DNA from: Sinonovacula constricta
Lineage: Eukaryota > Mollusca > Bivalvia > Cardiida > Solecurtidae
Length of the DNA: 64,000 bases
NCBI GenBank assembly: GCA_007844125.1
Contig: CM017572.1
Location: 44,801,527 to 44,865,526 of the forward strand
Reading direction: 5' to 3'
In this document: positions 24,216-35,984 of the stretch, piece by piece
How the letters are laid out: every line of letters starts with the position of its first letter
Position numbering within the stretch: the first letter of the stretch is position 1
Position numbers and translations under genes: made by a program
The notes under the pieces: generated by a model
Told to the model about the DNA's origin: nothing
Seen by the model: the letters and a program-made list of their open reading frames with translations, nothing else
Databases searched by the model: none

Positions 24216-25484
24216 TTAAGGGTGGTATCCGATAGATTGCCTATATCAGATATAATTCTCTGGTTTGGGGAAATTTGGGCAACATTTCTGCTAAAACGCA
24301 TGCTTACGTCTATAAAATGTCGATTTTGAATTACCTCTGTTGTTAGAATTTCATCTAAAAATAGATACCGACAATGCAGCGTGGCTTAGATAGGAAATGC
24401 ATGTTTGGAATGACGAGTGTGTTGTTATGCTTTACTTATCACATAGATGTAGGATATCACCTACCCGCATTTCGGGGAATCTTTTCAGGTAACTATTATG
24501 TTTATGACTGTTTGGGAATGAAATAATCTGGTTGAAAACTGTCATATATCATTTTGAAAGTTACATTTCGCTTTGTAAAACTCGGAAAATGTTCCAATGA
24601 ATTCGTGATAAACAATTTCGCGACATAAAAGAGCAGTCTTGTTTTGCAATGTCTGTAAGTATCTGATGTCTTACCTAAGCTAATGATATTTACTATGTCG
24701 ATAATTCGTAAGATTAAGCATTAAATTACCCAGTGTTAATTGACTGTGATTGGTATGGCTTTGTTAAACTCCGTATATGTTCGGTAGATTTCGTAACAAA
24801 TTTAGTATTTGATAAGTCTACTCGCCGAACTTTGCTTTGCAGTTTTATTAAATATGTCACATCTTACTTAGCCAATACTTTCTAATGGTGACAATTGAAA
24901 TAATCGAGTGCTAATTGACAGGCAGAAGTCGCGTTGAGATATAATTAGCTGCAATAAACTCACTATCGGTGATATACCGGACCTGGTAGCGCAATGGGTA
25001 GAGCGTCGGCTCCAGGTACGGGAGGCCCCGGGTTCGATCCCGGGCCGCGACATACCAAAGTCGTTAAAAATGGTAGTGGTATAGCTCCCTTGCTAACGCT
25101 CAGGCAAATATAAGGGTAGTTCCACGACTGGTTGGCCCGGTGTCAGGATAATGTGACTGGGTGTGGTATCATGCCAGGTGTTCACGGCATGCTATACACA
25201 GTGAAGGCAGCACTATAACTGCTTCAAGTGGACACCGTCTCCAGATAACTGAAATACTGTTGATGGGGCGATAAACCCAATAAACAAACTATCGGTGATA
25301 TAATTAGCACTTTTACTCTTTGGATTGTTTCATTGAATAGCATCTGTGTACATGTGGTATCCGACTGTATAGCGTGTCTCAGATAGTAAAGTCATGTTGG
25401 TATAAATGATTGATGAATTATGCTCCAATGTTTACGTATATGTAAGACATCTATAAACAGCATTTTGCAGGATACCACCTTTAA
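24216..25484 (+). mobile_element. TTAA-flanked element E2 with matching inverted ends
   Basis: The left end TTAAGGGTGGTATCC (24216) and the right end GGATACCACCTTTAA (ending 25484) are inverted copies differing at one base. Both include TTAA, which suggests a TTAA target site as in piggyBac-type elements. The interior has no transposase, so the element is non-autonomous. An internal direct repeat (GTTAAACTCCGTATATGTTC at 24763, with a near-copy at 24181 just outside the left end) suggests duplication of a block of about 580 bp. A SINE-A is nested inside. Confidence 0.65.
24977..25287 (+). mobile_element. SINE-A copy 1, complete, with perfect 15-bp target-site duplication
   Basis: ACTATCGGTGATATA occurs at 24962-24976 and again at 25288-25302, which fixes both ends. 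The tRNA-like head has perfect Pol III boxes (A box TAGCGCAATGGG, B box GGTTCGATCCC). The body continues with GGTAGTGGTATAGCTCCC and GGTGTCAGGATAATGTGACT, and the tail ends in CCCAATAAACAA. It closely resembles the copy at 41.9 kb, so the family has been active fairly recently. A minus-strand frame at 24868-25053 falls in this element and is not a gene. Confidence 0.95.
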
Positions 25485-27945
25485 GTGGAATTGGCCAAAG
25501 TAAAACAAGAATATTCCTGTTAAGAAGAAGTTCAGGTTTTGTTTGTCTGACAATTGCAACTACATGTACATACAAATTTCGATATGAATCAAATTCATGG
25601 CTTCAAGTAATAAAAACTTGCTAATAAATATTATATTATGGCAAAAAGAAACGTCAGCTTTAATACACACTGACAAAGATAAAACTTTGTTTTTGTTGTT
25701 GTTTTTACTTAAAGATGAAAAAAAAACTTTCTAGCAAGTCGAGAGAATTCGAATTTTATGGCCAAAGTTTCTACGATCAAATTTCATTGCAATAAACGCC
25801 GAATATCCATAATGGCGAAGCTCGTTTTTATGACAGGAAACCTTAGACAAATAAACACACAGGGCTAAAATAGTTAGTCTCACAAGTTCACAGCCCATCG
25901 TGTCATCTTACCCCGCCATTTGCGAAACATTGTAGCCCATCTTACAATCTATAGTTCTCTTTGCTTCTCCTTAGCTACTTGCTTCTCCCGCATTTCTCTA
26001 CCCTTCTATTAGCTACTTGCTTCTCCCTTCATTATGAGTTTATTATTCTTTTAAGCGTTTGTTGACATCTGAGTAGGGACATTAAAGAGAGCTTGCAAGC
26101 GCCTGATGATAAAGACTCTTAATAAATGTAAACACAGTCTCAGTAATGAGATAAGAAGCAACAAGAGTTAAATTAAGCTAAGCCATCAAGTTGAGAGCTT
26201 TTCTAAACTATTGCGATGGTTTATAATATTTTCGTTTAACGCTATGAGTCACTTTTTGACAGTGTTTGACAAACAAATGACGTATGGCTACAAAAGTAAG
26301 TTGTTCTTGTCTAAGGGTACTTGTAATACCATTCAGTTTTCTTTTCTTTCTTTTTTGAATCCTAGTTATCGAAACGGTTGGGTAGACACATTGGGACTTT
26401 TTTCCTCTGTTTTCGTGGTTCATTATGCATATAAAGATGTTGCGTTTCGTACGATTTAGTCGCACAATCTCTTAAGGGAGTTATTGGAAAGCGTTTGAAA
26501 CTCTTCATACATTACTATGCTTATAAATAAGCAATATGTTTGGTAAGAAAAACGGTTAAAAATGTTGAAATTGTGTGCAATTTCTATGGATGTTACACAA
26601 CTTCAAATCTGTATCTATTCCAGTGACCCATCCTGTTCCTTTTGTCTACCATCAACTTTATTCTTACGTAGTAATATCATTAATACATCCCTTCCAGTCT
26701 TCTTTTCCGTAATACTACAACAAGACCTTTTCACCTTCCCGTTCGCACTCACCCTTTTACGCAACACAGTTAATTATTCTATTTTGACCTTTTCTTGATA
26801 AACGTTGCCTCCACAATCCAGGAAAATTAGTTTAACCCCACCCCTCCCAGTACTCTATCCCCTCGACGTGAGGATCAGCCCTTTTCACACCACAAGCTCC
26901 CAACGCGGAGATCCCTGTCCACTTTCTTATACCCATATTCTGCTTCTTTTCTTGAAATCCCTACGCTTTATTTTTCACTTTCAACTACTTCCGGTACACG
27001 CAAATGTAAGTTGGCACAGGTGGACAGCAAATAGTACACATTCCAGTCACACCTTAGAGTCTTAGTACGTATTACGCTAGCAACAACTATAGGCAATTGA
27101 AATGAGTTACCTAAAACAGCCTCACAGTTGTAGATCGTGATCAGACAAATCATGAAAGCTAGCTGATGGGGCTGTCCGATCTTTATTTAATTAGCAGGTT
27201 TCACCAAGGCCTACGATTCAAGAAACACGACAGCAAATATTAGCTATACAAAGAAGGCAGCTCCAGACATTGACCGGGGTTGACTGATGCGGATATGCAT
27301 ATTTTGCTTATGCCTTATAAATGTGCACATATATAAAAAATAGCAGCGAAGTGTTCATAATCTGTTTAAGCAGATTGTGACAACTGCCAGAAACGCTACC
27401 AGCTTTAGCTGCCTATTTGGATCTGCACTTGTATAAATAACACCACATTCTGTTTACCATTCTAGAAAACTGGAGATATCTAGTCTAGATCTACACTTTT
27501 TGCAATTCAAATATCTCATTTATTGCTATTTCTCATGCTAACAATTATTATTTTAATAAACCACCGCTTAAGGTCACTCCCTCCACCCCGTCTCCTGTTT
27601 TCGAAGTACCTCCTCATCTTCCAAGCATCATTACTACCGACCCTGTACAAATTTGACGACACCCACTGTGCTCAAATTTTACCTCAGCTTGAAAGCATAC
27701 AATGGTCCCCTTTCCTAATGTCGTCCCAGTGTTTGGGCCACTCCATTATTATTGTCACAATAATCTCGCCGAAATTTATTGCCAATAAACTGTTTCTGGC
27801 ATATTTTGCGGCCGGCATCCCCGATATTAAATACTAAATGGTTAGCTCAGTCCCGTCTCAAAAAGCGGCCTTCATTATGTGGCAATAAATTATTCATTAA
27901 CCCACAACAATGCTCTCTGTACGACGACTGAATCAGACGTTCGTT
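25485..27945. other. Unassigned intronic sequence with a possible regulatory patch
   Basis: TTAGCTACTTGCTTCTCCC occurs twice, about 35 bp apart, near 25972 and 26007. The part at 27160-27460 has balanced composition with GATATGCATATTTTGC, an octamer-like word, and may be regulatory. The mirrored frames at 26208-26465 and the others between 26562 and 27837 show no recognisable domain. Confidence 0.35.
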
Positions 27946-28440
27946 ATGTGAGTGTTTATGTGTTGGTAGGTTGTAGGGTGTATATATGTGTGTTTCGCAT
28001 GTGTGCGTGTTTTCGTACGATTTTGTGCGTGCATATTGTAGTAAACATGTTTGCGTGCGTGAGTGTAGTGAGCATGTTTGCGTGCGTGAGTGTAGTGAGC
28101 ATGTTTTTGTTTGTATTATAGTAAACGTGTTTGCTTTCGTATTATAGTAAGCGTGTTTTCGTGCGTGAGTGTAGCTAGCGTGCTTGCGTGCCTAAGTGAT
28201 TGCGAGTGTTCATGTTAGGCGTTTGAACGGTCTATTGTAGGCATCCGTGTTTGATTGTGCACTCTGGTTGTTTTGCCTATTAACGTATGTATGCGTGAAT
28301 GTCTGCCGTTGTGCGACTGTGCGAACTGTTTGTGCCCGCGATTTTCGACTGCGCGTGTGAAACTGTGTGTGTGTGCATGTGTGCTTAGGCACACCTGTTT
28401 TGTGTGCGTGCGTCATGGCCTGTGTAACTTTTCTGATGGG
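27946..28440. repeat. GT/GTGC-rich tract upstream of exon 2
   Basis: An imperfect alternating purine-pyrimidine run (GTGTGCGTG, TTGCGTGCGTGAGTGTAGTG) fills the last 500 bp or so before the exon 2 acceptor region. A unit of about 33 bp, TAGTGAGCATGTTTGCGTGC, partly repeats between 28030 and 28180. Cys/Val-rich frames on + and the minus-strand frame are products of the repeat. Confidence 0.8.
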
Positions 28441-28613
28441 CATGTAGAAAAAAATAATTAATTGAGCTGTGGTTCTACTATGCTTCTGTTACGGCGAATT
28501 GACTAACGGTCGTTTTTAAAAATGTCGAAACACGTTTTTTTCCTTCAAACATATACGCCGTTAACACGTTTCATGCCGCATTTTTGAAGTACTGTCCTTT
28601 TGTCTTTTTCCAG

Positions 28614-28884
28614 GAACTGTTGATACCGGAAGTCGTCACTCTAGCAGTCCCGTCATGCACTCAGGTGGACAAGTGGGCGGGCCCAATCAGAACGGGCATG
28701 CGCAGAGCGCTCGGTCGTGTGCCGGATGTGGGGGTCGAATCAACGACCGGTTTCTGCTGCACGCCGTTGACCGATACTGGCACACGGCATGTCTAAAATG
28801 CTCATGCTGTCAGGCGCCATTGGCGGACTTCAACTCCTGTTTTACTAAAGCTGGGATGATCTTGTGTAGAAACGATTATTTAAG
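28614..28884 (+). CDS. LMO4: LMO4-like LIM-only protein, exon 2: N-terminal tail and complete LIM1 domain
   Basis: This 271-nt exon runs from the acceptor TTTTTCCAG (ending 28613) to the donor AAG|GTAAGA (28885). With exon 1 it encodes 103 codons plus two bases. Residues 14-48 are a Gly/Ser/Asn-rich tail. Residues 49-101 form one full LIM zinc-binding domain with spacing C-X2-C-X17-H-X2-C-X2-C-X2-C-X18-C-X2-D (Cys49, Cys52, His70, Cys73, Cys76, Cys79, Cys98, Asp101). The words CAGCGG, DRFLL, LKCSCCQA and GMILCRNDY are the parts most like LMO4; LMO1/LMO3 proteins differ at several of them. LMO proteins are nuclear adaptors with two tandem LIM domains that bind LDB/CLIM cofactors and bridge transcription complexes. 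LIM2 should follow in the next exon, which is outside this window. The downstream intron is phase 2. A LIM-homeodomain protein is the main alternative, but the sequence fits LMO4 better. Confidence 0.95.
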
Positions 28885-30574
28885 GTAAGATTTTGTTGAC
28901 AATGTGACCTTGAACTTTATGTTTCTCCGACCCAGGAAGAGTGTGCGTGAGTGTTTTTGTTTTGTGTTGTGTTAGTTTAGACAGATTTTAAAAGTACATA
29001 AAATTTCCGAGTTAACACAGACAAATGAGTGACACGTAGTATTTTGACAACAGGTTGAACCTAAAATACCATATAATGTTGTTGATTTTAATGTTACCTG
29101 AATAGTAAGGTCTGCGTTGAATGTGAGTATAATGTAAAGTATGGGCAATGAACATGCTTTCGCGATCAAAGCAAAATACATTAATGTGTTGTTGTTTTTT
29201 GTTTTTGTTTAGTTTTTCAGGAATTAAATCTCTTGTGTCATTTTTATCAAATAAGATGATTTAAAGTTGGAATAACTTTGTGTAGTTGAGATATTTTCAA
29301 AATCAACTTGTTTTGATTTGATGTCTATGGGTTCTTAACAAATTGTTTGTATTTATATATAAGAAAAAAACTTTATGCTTTTTACCTGGGGATGTATTAA
29401 TATTGTCCATATAATATTTGGCCAGATAAAAACAATTTCCATTAAATCAGTATAAAGGGATACAGAATAGCGGCTATTGGTCGATTTTCTATTATGCCAT
29501 GCCTAGTAACAGTAATAGTGTGTCTGTGTGTAGAGACGTCATGACTAAATGACGAGGTTATATTACTTAATTATGTGAGTCTCCCTTTACAGTATATAAG
29601 CACAAATCATGTGTATTCATCGGCAAGTATCAGCCATTCATAGCTGTGTTATGTGTGTTTATAAGAATTGATTCCTATCAAGGAATACGTTAAAAGGTGG
29701 ACGCTTTTGAGCTAGAAATAACATAAAAATAAAAACTTGCTATGGTTAACTTGAAATGTCTTTGTGTGTGGGTATAACAGGACAAAAATGGTATTGTTGG
29801 GGTGAACTCTATCTCTGTATACGCAACATAGTTGGTTATTTTTATAACCAGCCACATGAAATCATGCACTGCTTAACTACCTGCACATGAATAAGGTCAT
29901 CATATTATCGGTGTTTTTTTCGTACTCTTTGATTCACTAGTGCCGTATTATAATACAATTACATTTCACACGTCTGTCGTAATCGAATGTATTCAGTGTA
30001 TTTTTAAGGAAAAAATTAGCGAAAACTGCTTCTAAAAATAGCTGAGGGGTTGATTATGATCCCGTTGAGTAATTCATGATTTACTCTGTCTTTACAGTGA
30101 AAAAAGGGTAAATATTTTCTATGTTGTCAATATACAAAGGCACCACTTGATCTTTTGTCAGAAATCATTCCTGGATACCAACAATGTGGTATTATTACTT
30201 GTACATTTGTATTCGGATACCACCCTTAACATGTATTGCCATGCTATGCCTATTTGCATACTTCTGTGTTCGTATCTGTATTATTTTGTTACCAACCGTT
30301 GACATCGACAGCCGTTTATGTTGTGTTGGCCTAGAAGCTAGGTGGCATTTGGTGTCGAATTTAGTTTATTCCAGATATATAATATCCCTTATTAGTGTTT
30401 CTATTGTTTGTAGTCAGAACACGAAAAAAGCCATCGGTGTCACTCAAGAACTACACTGTCATGGCTCCCGACTCCTGTAAAGCTCTATATCTCCGTATTC
30501 GATATGGGGGCCTATCAATGTTTCCCATCTATAGATTGTTGTAATCTTCAGTACTTTGATTAAAACCGACTGGG
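28885..30574 (+). other. Start of intron 2, unassigned
   Basis: The intron begins with GTAAGA. No exon with LIM2-type cysteine spacing was found from here to the window end, so intron 2 exceeds 35 kb. A single GGATACCACCCTTAA at 30215-30229 resembles one end of the TTAA elements, but its partner was not seen. The 98-codon frame at 30184-30480 has no recognisable domain. Confidence 0.5.
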
Positions 30575-31080
30575 TAATCGAGCGATGTGCTCTTAATTAG
30601 TTTGCATAATAAATGTGCTAATTAACGAAATACGATGATCCGATACTGCCATGTGGACTTCGTACATCAGCTGTAACTAGAAAATTAATTACATCTGACA
30701 GGCAGGTTCGTTTAAATCGAATCGATTTCGAACCATCAGCGAGCAGATCGCAGTGTCTCGGTCAGTCTGTCATGAGGATAAAAACAGAGTAAAAGGAATG
30801 ATAAAAACAATGAAGATCGCGTGTGGTCGCTTATTGGAGTATAAATATTTTATCATCTTGTTTCCAATTTGGCCAATTTTGGGCATCCGAAATTATCTTC
30901 TACAATAAATACCAGCGGTAAATGATTAATATTTCCCCAATCGTGACCAGGCATCATGCGATTGATGTAATAAATGCAAGCACCAAATGGACTTCTAGAA
31001 GTAAGGCCAGTCATTGTAATTACCGGTATGATTTCATGCCTGCTAACAGGATGTCTGTCTTGTTGGTTAAATAGCCATTG
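30575..31080. promoter_or_regulatory. Candidate conserved non-coding element in intron 2
   Basis: This is the most enhancer-like stretch by eye. It has CTTAATTAGTTTGCATAATAA, TGCTAATTAACG, AAATTAATTACATCTGACAG (a TALE-type word next to an ATTA core), the palindromic AATCGAATCGATTTCG, and TGATTGATG-like words, without simple repeats. Function and conservation are inferred. Confidence 0.3.
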
Positions 31081-31184
31081 AATAAATAGTCACTTGCTTT
31101 CTGCCAAAACGACGCTTAGTCGAAATGCTAAAGAAACATGTCCGTAGATTTGATACTGGATTAACCCAATTGCATACAACATCA

Positions 31185-31452
31185 ACGGCCCTGATAGCAC
31201 AACAGGAAGACAACCGGTCCTAGGTTCTGGTGGTCAGGGGTTTAAAACCAGACGGTGACATGCCAAATGTTTCAAAATGTGAATGGCAAAGCGCCTTTGT
31301 AAAATTTATGCTCTATCAATTATGTGTTTTTCGTGACAGATAGGCATGGTGTGGCTATGCTGTGAAGTTATATTGTATTATGTTAACTGTTCACGAATTG
31401 TTCACGAAATGATATTGCGGTGAAGGCGGCACTTTATCTGGATCAAATGTAC
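31185..31452 (+). mobile_element. SINE-A, old diverged copy
   Basis: The motif order of SINE-A is kept with many changes: GGCCCTGATAGCACAA (decayed A box), GGGGTTTAAAACCAGA (decayed B box), GACATGCCAAATG, and the late GGTGAAGGCGGCACTTTATC. Terminal duplications are no longer visible. Confidence 0.7.
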
Positions 31453-31859
31453 GTACATACAGATGTCTTGGAATATTGGTGGCGTTAACGAATTAATCGT
31501 TCTATACCAGAAACTCCTGGGAATATTTCAACTATATCAGTAGGGCTTACAATGTATATAATTACAGAGCTTGAAAATTCCAGGACATTCCTGCCCAATC
31601 TGTGGGACTTCGGTTTACGTTTTAAATTTGGTAGTTGTCTACTATCGAAGTGTAGACAACCCTGTGTCTGCTTCAAATACAAATGGATAATGGATGAGTG
31701 GCCAATTTAGTTTTTCCTTTGCTGTCCGTTGAGCAAAATATCTACCTTGATATTATTTAAAGTGATACAACATCCATCTGGATAATGGTTGAACCCAACG
31801 ATGAGATTATTATCAACATTGACAGATCATATCGTATTAATTCATTAGTTAGGACAATT

Positions 31860-31975
31860 AAATGAGATATCATAACGGATGTTCATGACATCTTATCGCA
31901 GTTAAGGCAGCACTATATCTACTTCAATGGAGCACCATTTTCAGATTATAGCTAGAAGATTGTTGGGAATTAAAT
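31860..31975 (+). mobile_element. SINE-A tail fragment
   Basis: GTTAAGGCAGCACTATATCT and the following bases match the last 100 bp or so of SINE-A; the tRNA head is absent. The frame at 31927-32154 starts within this fragment and has no recognisable domain. Confidence 0.65.
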
Positions 31976-32394
31976 GGATTGGGGAAAAAATTCTAAAGAT
32001 CATGTTGACTAAATATTATCAGCACAATGATAGAAATTATTTATCGATAAGATCCTTAGAGATGTACAATTGTAAAGGCTCGCAGTTTTCTGACACAAAT
32101 TACATTTTTCTAGATTTGTTGTTAGGATTGTTAGTCCTGAAGCAGTACGATTAGAAAACTAAAGACGGCGTCCAAGAGAAAAGTAACCAATATCTACCGA
32201 TAATTGCATTTTAGAAACAGATGTCTTCGCTATTCTAGCATAGCCAATATTACTCGAGGTAATGGAAAAGAGAAACCCACCAAACGTACTTGGCGTTGGT
32301 TGAAGTAGACATGTTTAGATAGAGAAAATTAAAAATTGGTGAAAGGCAATTTGGAAACCAATTAAAGCATGTTTTTATTAGCAACATGTTTCAG

Positions 32395-32600
32395 ATTGGC
32401 TGGCAATTTGGCGTTAATTAGATTTTTATGTAGAGCGAATTCAGTAATTAGTGCGGTAGATCGTATGTACGGACTGTGGACACAGCAGTCTACAATAGCT
32501 CTTCTATTCCACTAATTATGTTTGTATTAAATTATTACTGCCATTAGCTGGCGAACTGAGTTCGCCCGTCTATAGCGAATGGATCTCACACTGTTCTGCT
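32395..32600. promoter_or_regulatory. Candidate conserved non-coding element
   Basis: TTGGCGTTAATTAG, CAGTAATTAGTGCGG, CCACTAATTATG and TAAATTATTACTGCCATTAG give four ATTA-type cores within 150 bp in otherwise balanced sequence. The enhancer call is inference only. Confidence 0.25.
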
Positions 32601-32692
32601 ATACCACCCTCGTTGTAAAACTACTGCAGTGAGAGGGGAGGTGTCAAGATTGCGGGTATTTGTGTTGTGTTTGAATGTCCGTCTTTCTGGGT

Positions 32693-32815
32693 AGAACCAC
32701 CGGCGCACCGCAGGTTTGCTGGAAGAAAATATATCGCTCAACCAGGCTTCGAACCCACATGGTGATGGTTTAAAGAGTTATGAATTGGCAACTCATACCG
32801 TCAAGCCGTGTAACC
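32693..32815 (-). mobile_element. SINE-C fragment, antisense
   Basis: The reverse complement contains GTGGGTTCGAAGCC (a B-box-like word) followed by TTCCAGCAAACCTGCGGTGC and GCCGGTGGTTCTAC. This is the same order as the SINE-C copy at 40.1 kb (GTGGGTTCGAG, TTTTCCAGC, GGTGCGCCAGTGGTTCTAC). Confidence 0.75.
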
Positions 32816-33845
32816 TCTGATGTGTGTGGCGTTGTTTATCATTCGGGTGGGTATATGGATGCTTTTTGCGTTAGTCTGTCTGCATTAGTGGATGTGCGTC
32901 TGCGTACACACATTTGTAATAAGTATTGACACATAATTACCAATAACATTGGGTTTGTTAATGAAATACATCTCAAGAGACACAATTATGGCCAGCATAG
33001 CGACGTCCAACTCTTTTAATGAAGGAAGACGCCAAACTTTTATGTGGCTAGAGCCACATGTGATTAGCTGGAAGACTTATTGTAATATTGTCTCCCCCGA
33101 CTGGGACTCGGGCTTGCTGGGCAGTCAGAGGAGTTACAAGTCGAGGATAGCGATTGTGATTCATGTACAGATGCGTTTAAGCAAGCATGTGATCATTTGT
33201 AGCAAGCGTGGGCAATATTTGAGAACCTCTATATATTGAGCTTATAAGACACTGTCAAAAGTACATACCGTCACAAGCATGTGAAAACAAAAAATGAAAC
33301 TCACCAGAAGAACAATTTAATTATATCCATATAATCATTCTATTTTAACAATCCATGTGTTTACTTTCACTTCCTTTCGTTTCATTTGTTATTTCTCGCG
33401 TGCGGCCCGCGCGTCGTGTATTCGGCGAACGCGCACAGTGTGGATGAGAATATTTGTGTTGACAGACCGCGTGCCTAAGTTTAATTGATTTCAAACATCG
33501 TTAGAGATACCTACCTCACCGATTCGACCTGTTGATGACTGAAATCTATTTGCTTTAATCGCGAATTACAAAAACTATTTACTTAAAGCCGCGTAAAAGT
33601 GTGAGTTTGCATATAGCACATGCTATCCAATTTACTTCAAAAACATACAAGACTTACAAAATTAGTTTTTTAAAAACAGGTTTACCTTTTTTTGAAGTTA
33701 ATCTCACACGACGATATACAATATTCTTTGATTTATTCATGTTATTTCGCTGCCATGATTATGTTGTGAAAAAGGCATGTGTACTTATTCGAAGGAATAG
33801 CATACCTGTACAAGTCGGTTAGTGATCTTCCCAGCTACCTTGGAC
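32816..33845. other. Unassigned intronic sequence
   Basis: Frames at 32949-33239 and 33601-33822 have no recognisable domain. A CpG-rich patch (GCGTGCGGCCCGCGCGTCG) lies near 33399-33417. Confidence 0.4.
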
Positions 33846-34076
33846 AACCCTGGCCTAGGGGTAAGAGTCAGCGACTTTTAATTTCACAGCCCCTTGAGGT
33901 AGAAGTTCGATTCCTGGTCGATACGAGAACTTTCATGAGGTAATTCAGATGACCTGCAGAACATCGGTGATTCTTCTGAGACAATATACATGTGTCATGG
34001 TTCTTACTCCACCGATACATGTAAGATGTCGCCAATATGACAAGAACGTATTTTGTAATGTATCTTAAAACCAAAC
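33846..34076 (+). mobile_element. SINE-C, diverged copy
   Basis: TGGCCTAGGGGTAAGAG resembles a worn A box, GAAGTTCGATTCCTGG a B box, and GAACTTTCATGAGG matches the copy at the window end (GAACTTTCATGGAG). It closes with ATCTTAAAACCAAAC. The minus-strand frame at 33868-34074 lies within it. Confidence 0.7.
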
Positions 34077-35984
34077 TTATCTTTCAGGCTTTAAACGTCT
34101 TTGAAGATAGATGTAAATGCGCTTTTTAAGAACACTTTAACAATTATGACTTATAAAATATTGTTTAAAAACAACTTATCAAAAACAGGCAAGTATTTCG
34201 CTTCACTCAAACTGTTTCATCAACGATAAATGGTGAAAGTATGGAAATCGAAGTTTAATTAGCAAACACTCTGTTTTATCCTGTTTCATTTACGTTTTTT
34301 GCTGAGAGTATTGCTCTATTAAGAATTTAACTCATAAAAAACTAATTAAAAAAACTTGCAAATTGCAAAACTTTATATAATCAACTATTTCATGCTATGT
34401 GTTAGCACTGTTTTTATTAACTTCGTACCACTAAGGAGGACAAGAAATGTAGCAACTGGTATTATCTTCTTTTTTTTTTTTTTTGGTCGTATATGAATTA
34501 TATCTCTCCTCGGAGATGTTTGCATCTATAAGAACCTTTTTGTAAATAGACATTTTAAATCTAATTTTTACCTGACCTAAGAACAACGTGTCTTCAGGTG
34601 AGCAAGCGTCATCATTGTCCTCTTGTTTATTGACGTTATGCTATGAACCACATTACATTGTTGCTGTGTTTTAAAGATATTGGGATAAAACGATAAAATG
34701 TTAGTAGATATAGTAAATGTACATGAACATAATACTAATAAAATATATGTGTAAACATTACACTACTATACACTGTGCCTTTATGTAAACTGACTTTTCA
34801 AAAGAAATGTTGATTCAGACAACTTAAGGACTGATTTCATATGTTATTAAGTGCACATTTGAAAACAACCATTTAAAATGGTTTGTTGTACGTAGTAAAT
34901 AATGTATTTACTAGTGTTACTGACAAGCAAAGAACAAAAAATATATATATCGGGATCTTAATTTGGAGTGATTACCTAGCTAACGTGTGGTGCGCCGATA
35001 TGAAATGTGTTGGGTCGTCCATCACCAAGTATGCCCTAGTTTGTTCAAGTTTTCAACAACAAAAAAACAAACAAAAAAACATTTGTCAAAGGTTGTTATA
35101 AGACGTAATCCAATTAAATCATGCAGTTCATTGTGAGTAGAACTTTATAACCATTAAACAATAAAATGAATATCTGGTATTTATTGTCTCTTGTTCGGAT
35201 AAAGATGTGTTCTAACCGAGATAAATACAAAAATGATTTTATTTGTTCAAGATGTAAACTGTTTGAAATCTTCTGTTGTTTTCATTTCGAGTATAGCTTA
35301 ATTTAAACCATAAACAAAATCAAAACACTGGCTGGGTACGTCTGCATTAACACTTCATCCGCTGGGGTTTTGCGCAAGCCAATGGTAAATATTAAACTGT
35401 GATTTGAAAACAAACAGTATGAAGCACACTGTAGTTCAAATAGTGACTAGTTTGCAAATATATATGCATACTTAAATAAGAGTGTATAACTTAATTTAAC
35501 GACAAAATATACATCAAAGCACTGTGAAGAACTGTATGCCTTTTCTTATGGCATACTTTGTACAGTATTTAAAGATGTACAGAAATCGGTATAATTTTGT
35601 GTTCCATTCAATGTTTAGCTGGGTGCGAGAATTAAAATTTAACCATAAGCCAGTAAAACATATCAGATACCTTCCGCCTTTGGTCATACTTCATTTGTTT
35701 TACTCTAGTCATACATTGCCAATTTCAGTCACGCTTCAAAGTGTTGTGACATATCAAGTTGTTGACAAAAAAATTCTACCGCCTTTAGTCTTATTTAATT
35801 ACAAAGTATCATGTGCATGGTATCTTTACCGCCATTCCTCAATTAGAGAGAAAAGGGAAACTAAATTCACATTTAAATGGACACTTATCTTCTCTAACTT
35901 AAATTCATTTCCTCACATCAGAGCCACGCGTTGTCGAGAAAATCGATTTTAATCAACAAACCGGAAGTCGATAACACCCACCTT
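34077..35984. other. Unassigned AT-rich intronic sequence
   Basis: A T run lies near 34471-34484. The 142-codon frame at 35524-35952 is the longest non-repetitive + frame nearby. It shows no domain and no splice context, so it is not called as a gene. Confidence 0.4.

Larger units (their letters stand above)
2746..28613 (+). other. Intron 1 of the LMO4-like gene (phase 1, 25.9 kb)
   Basis: The intron is bounded by GTAAGT at 2746 and by a pyrimidine-rich acceptor (CCTTTTGTCTTTTTCCAG) ending at 28613. Both flanking exons agree on phase 1. The intron contains several tandem arrays, SINEs and MITE-like elements described separately. No convincing coding exon of another gene was recognised inside it on either strand. 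Confidence 0.75.

Noticed and set aside
24977..25050. Possible tRNA gene at the head of SINE-A
   Set aside because: The head recurs with the same non-tRNA body at 41.9 and 48.6 kb, so it is a retroposon promoter.
35524..35952. A 142-codon plus-strand frame
   Set aside because: No domain, no splice signals noticed, and it lies in an AT-rich intron. It could be re-examined if transcripts map here.
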